From Planctomycetaceae bacterium (lineage in GTDB: Bacteria > Planctomycetota > Planctomycetia > Pirellulales > Pirellulaceae), in NCBI GenBank assembly GCA_007121535.1, contig SKKK01000120.1, positions 1-43,346 on the forward strand: a stretch of DNA of 43,346 nt. The letters are read 5' to 3'. Position numbers and translations under genes: made by a program. Every line of letters begins with the position of its first letter. Position 1 is the first letter of the stretch. Shown in pieces: positions 41,913 through 43,346 of the stretch. A model generated the notes under the pieces. That model ran no database searches. It saw nothing but the letters and a program-made list of their open reading frames with translations, and was not told where the DNA came from.

Positions 41913-42152
41913 TCATGCGAGCGGCACGGCCCTAGCCGCCGTTGTTCGGTGGCTTCGGAAACGGTGGCAAGGGCCATTCCGCTCAGTTGTTCGTTTGCCG
42001 GTCCTGATCGGCATTTCTAGCTTCCCGCGCAGTGCTTCCGGCAATTCCAGATCACCGTTGAATCCCGTGTCAATGATTGCTGGCCAGTCCTGTCCCTCGA
42101 GTTCCAACGTGATGATGGGCACGCCGTCCTCAGAAACACGCCCAGCAATCAC
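41913..42152 (-). pseudogene. Truncated retropepsin-like (clan AA) aspartic protease, 79 aa
   Basis: A GTG at 42152 overlaps the previous stop by four bases (GTGA). The first 50 residues fit the start of small bacterial clan AA proteases: GRVSEDGVPIITLELEGQ, then DWPAIIDTGFNGDLELPEAL with the DTG catalytic motif. Family members continue for about 120-130 aa with a flap and a second conserved segment. Here the sequence changes after KLEMP to RTGKRTTERNGPCHRF and ends, so about half the fold is missing. It is probably a 3' deletion; the stretch down to the DUF4132 start does not restore the domain in another frame. Confidence 0.55.
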
Positions 42153-42400
42153 CGCCGCCCCCCTTTGCGATAATAGGTTCGTGAACCGACGCGTTCGAAG
42201 AACAGCAACGAGTCTATACCGTCGGCGTCCCTTTGCGACAGAACATCGTGAATTGAATCGCCTATCCAAACCCGGCCCGTGTGAGGGTCAATTCCGGCTG
42301 TCTTGCCAGTACACGCCGACAGATCGTGATCTCTCTGGTAATTCGCCCAGATTTTTTCCGCCGCCGCACTGTCCGATTCGGTCCATGTTGAGGCTGTCAT
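42149..42400 (-). CDS. Small hypothetical protein, 83 aa
   Basis: Three ATGs in a row (42406, 42403, 42400) follow GGAG; the last has the best spacing (six bases). The product reads MTASTWTESDSAAAEKIWAN, then YQRDHDLSACTGKTAGIDPH, TGRVWIGDSIHDVL and FFERVGSRTYYRKGGRR. I recall short proteins with AEKIWA.YQ..HD, G.TAGIDP.SGRVWFG and a YY.RKGGRR end beside small aspartic proteases in planctomycetes and cyanobacteria, but no function. The GTGA overlap with the truncated protease shows a coupled pair. A toxin-antitoxin role is conceivable but has no direct support. Confidence 0.7.
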   Translation of the reverse strand: MTASTWTESDSAAAEKIWANYQRDHDLSACTGKTAGIDPHTGRVWIGDSIHDVLSQRDADGIDSLLFFERVGSRTYYRKGGRR

Positions 42401-42547
42401 CATCATCTCCGAAGCACCCGAGATTTTTCCATTATTGTCGTGCCCGGAATTGGGTGTCAATCCCTGACGAAAGGATGGCGAGGGGTTTACTCCAATAACA
42501 AATCGACCGGGGGCACTTGATAAAGCAAAGACTGTTCACGCTGCCGG

Positions 42548-43069
42548 TCATTCGAGCCGGATTTTCAAATCGTACTGGTCTTTGATTTGCAGCATCGCTT
42601 CCGCGTTGCCCCGAGCATCGTCCACCGGGTGATGGGTGTGCTTCGTCTTGCGCAGACGCTTGAAGCTGGCGGACATGTTCCTGACCACGCCTTTGTACAG
42701 CGAGCCGAGATTGGTGGAACTGTGCCCGAACGGGTTCTGCCCGAGGAAGTGGTGGAAGTACCAGTTGATGAACTGCCAGTCGAAACCGTTGTTGTCTGAG
42801 ACGAACATGGGCTGACCGTTGCGAATCCGGGCGATCCAATCGGCAAATTGCTGCATGACAGCGGCGGGTTCGTCGAAGCCCAGCGTTTGCTCCCTGGTGA
42901 ATCCGCTCACTTGCAGGGCCTCGGCGATCCACTGGTCCGAGATCGGCTTCAGTCGTCCGTAGAACGTCCGATCGAGTGACGGCTCGACCACGATCGCCCC
43001 GAAGCAGACCATCGAGTAGTCTCCGGGGATCGGGCCATCCGCTTCGATGTCCACCATGATGTAGGTCAT
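42548..43069 (-). CDS. DEDD-family 3'-5' exonuclease, 173 aa
   Basis: AGGAGA lies seven bases before the ATG at 43069. The fold's motifs are present: Exo I VDIEADGPIPGDYSM (D7, E9), Exo II VSDNNGFDWQFINWYFHHF, and Exo III HHPVDDARGNAEAM (DEDDh type, with H and D). It is close in style to the small RNase T/oligoribonuclease-like exonucleases, sometimes listed as 3'-5' exoribonuclease Rv2179c-like. The substrate, RNA or DNA, cannot be told. It starts 22 bp after the ClpS stop, so the two probably share a transcript. A gap of about 150 bp separates it from the small gene downstream. Confidence 0.85.
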   Translation of the reverse strand: MTYIMVDIEADGPIPGDYSMVCFGAIVVEPSLDRTFYGRLKPISDQWIAEALQVSGFTREQTLGFDEPAAVMQQFADWIARIRNGQPMFVSDNNGFDWQFINWYFHHFLGQNPFGHSSTNLGSLYKGVVRNMSASFKRLRKTKHTHHPVDDARGNAEAMLQIKDQYDLKIRLE

Positions 43070-43091
43070 GTTCGTCTCCTCTCACAGCCGG

Positions 43092-43346
43092 TCATCCCGG
43101 CAACGGTTCGATGGTCACGCCCAGCGGGCTATCGACCTTTTTCGTCGCATAGAAATCCGGGCCGACCGAGCGAAGTTGGTCGCGTTTCAGTTCGGCCACT
43201 TCGAGCGAGCCAGACCAGACGATGCCCCGGCCGGCGGAGTGGATCTGCAGTGCCAGCGCCAGGCTCTTTTCTTGCGGGTACCCGAAGACCTTCATAAAGG
43301 CCTCGACCACGTAGTCGAACGTATGCACGTCGTCGTTGAACACCAC
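43092..43346 (-). CDS. clpS: ATP-dependent Clp protease adaptor ClpS (5' part beyond window)
   Basis: ClpS delivers N-degron substrates to ClpAP. The visible C-terminal 84 residues have the signature VVFNDDVHTFDYVVEAFMKV (loop with NDD.HT..YV), then FGYPQEKSLALALQIHSAGRG with the H of the ClpA-contact helix (.A..L...VH..G) and a C-terminal EVAELKRDQL. The N-terminus lies past the right edge. The tail continues about 15 residues beyond the usual end (KKVDSPLGVTIEPLPG), which is common in planctomycetal ClpS. The exonuclease gene follows 22 bp downstream. Confidence 0.9.
   Translation of the reverse strand: MVFNDDVHTFDYVVEAFMKVFGYPQEKSLALALQIHSAGRGIVWSGSLEVAELKRDQLRSVGPDFYATKKVDSPLGVTIEPLPG

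Overview
The window looks like a piece of a Planctomycetota chromosome (moderately high GC; order Pirellulales is a guess). The reasons are a giant exported protein with the planctomycetal LEPRxLL-type motif (LEDRVLL) followed by dockerin-like repeats, a head-to-tail double UvrA, Hanks-type Ser/Thr kinases beside an ECF-like sigma factor, and a SCO-CoxII-cytochrome c fusion. I see no rRNA, tRNA or CRISPR array.

Layout. 1-1385 is a graveyard: a decayed SorC/DeoR-type sugar-binding regulator and the N-terminal stub of an IS630-type transposase, then a small conserved-looking ORF (1386-1646). 1766-7153 (-) is the 1795-aa LEPRxLL/dockerin/cadherin-like surface protein. After about 0.86 kb without a gene, 8019-11354 (+) encodes an unusual fusion of both E1 subunits of a branched-chain-type 2-oxoacid dehydrogenase, a lipoyl domain and a complete 3-oxoacyl-ACP synthase III. 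deoC follows. 12.26-12.50 kb holds another decayed reading frame. A regulatory/envelope block follows: sigma factor, Ser/Thr kinase, a convergent lipoprotein, a second Ser/Thr kinase with a C-terminal membrane anchor, an HtrA/DegP-like protease and thiL. thiL meets the 2340-aa double UvrA tail to tail; that protein carries an extra C-terminal region that seems internally duplicated.

27.0-28.3 kb holds two more relics: a Rpn/PD-(D/E)XK family protein that has lost its nuclease centre, and a RAYT-like Y1 transposase. 31127-28353 (-) is a likely operon of two amidohydrolases and an exported beta-helix protein. 35131-31528 (-) encodes a terminal oxidase: a SCO-CoxII-cytochrome c fusion and an A2-type subunit I. 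41820-35777 (-) is a two-gene unit with 4-nt overlap: a DUF4132 protein and a 1707-aa protein I cannot assign to a function. The right end holds a small ORF overlapping a truncated retropepsin-like protease, a DEDD exonuclease and a ClpS adaptor cut by the window edge.

Two families of short dispersed repeats tie intergenic regions together: a 74-bp element with long inverted arms (two copies, opposite orientation, 30 kb apart) and a GGGTGGCACC motif (four copies, two in tandem), one copy directly upstream of the RAYT relic. The most unusual coding finding is the E1alpha-E1beta-lipoyl-KASIII polypeptide, which may make an acyl starter unit and condense it within one chain.
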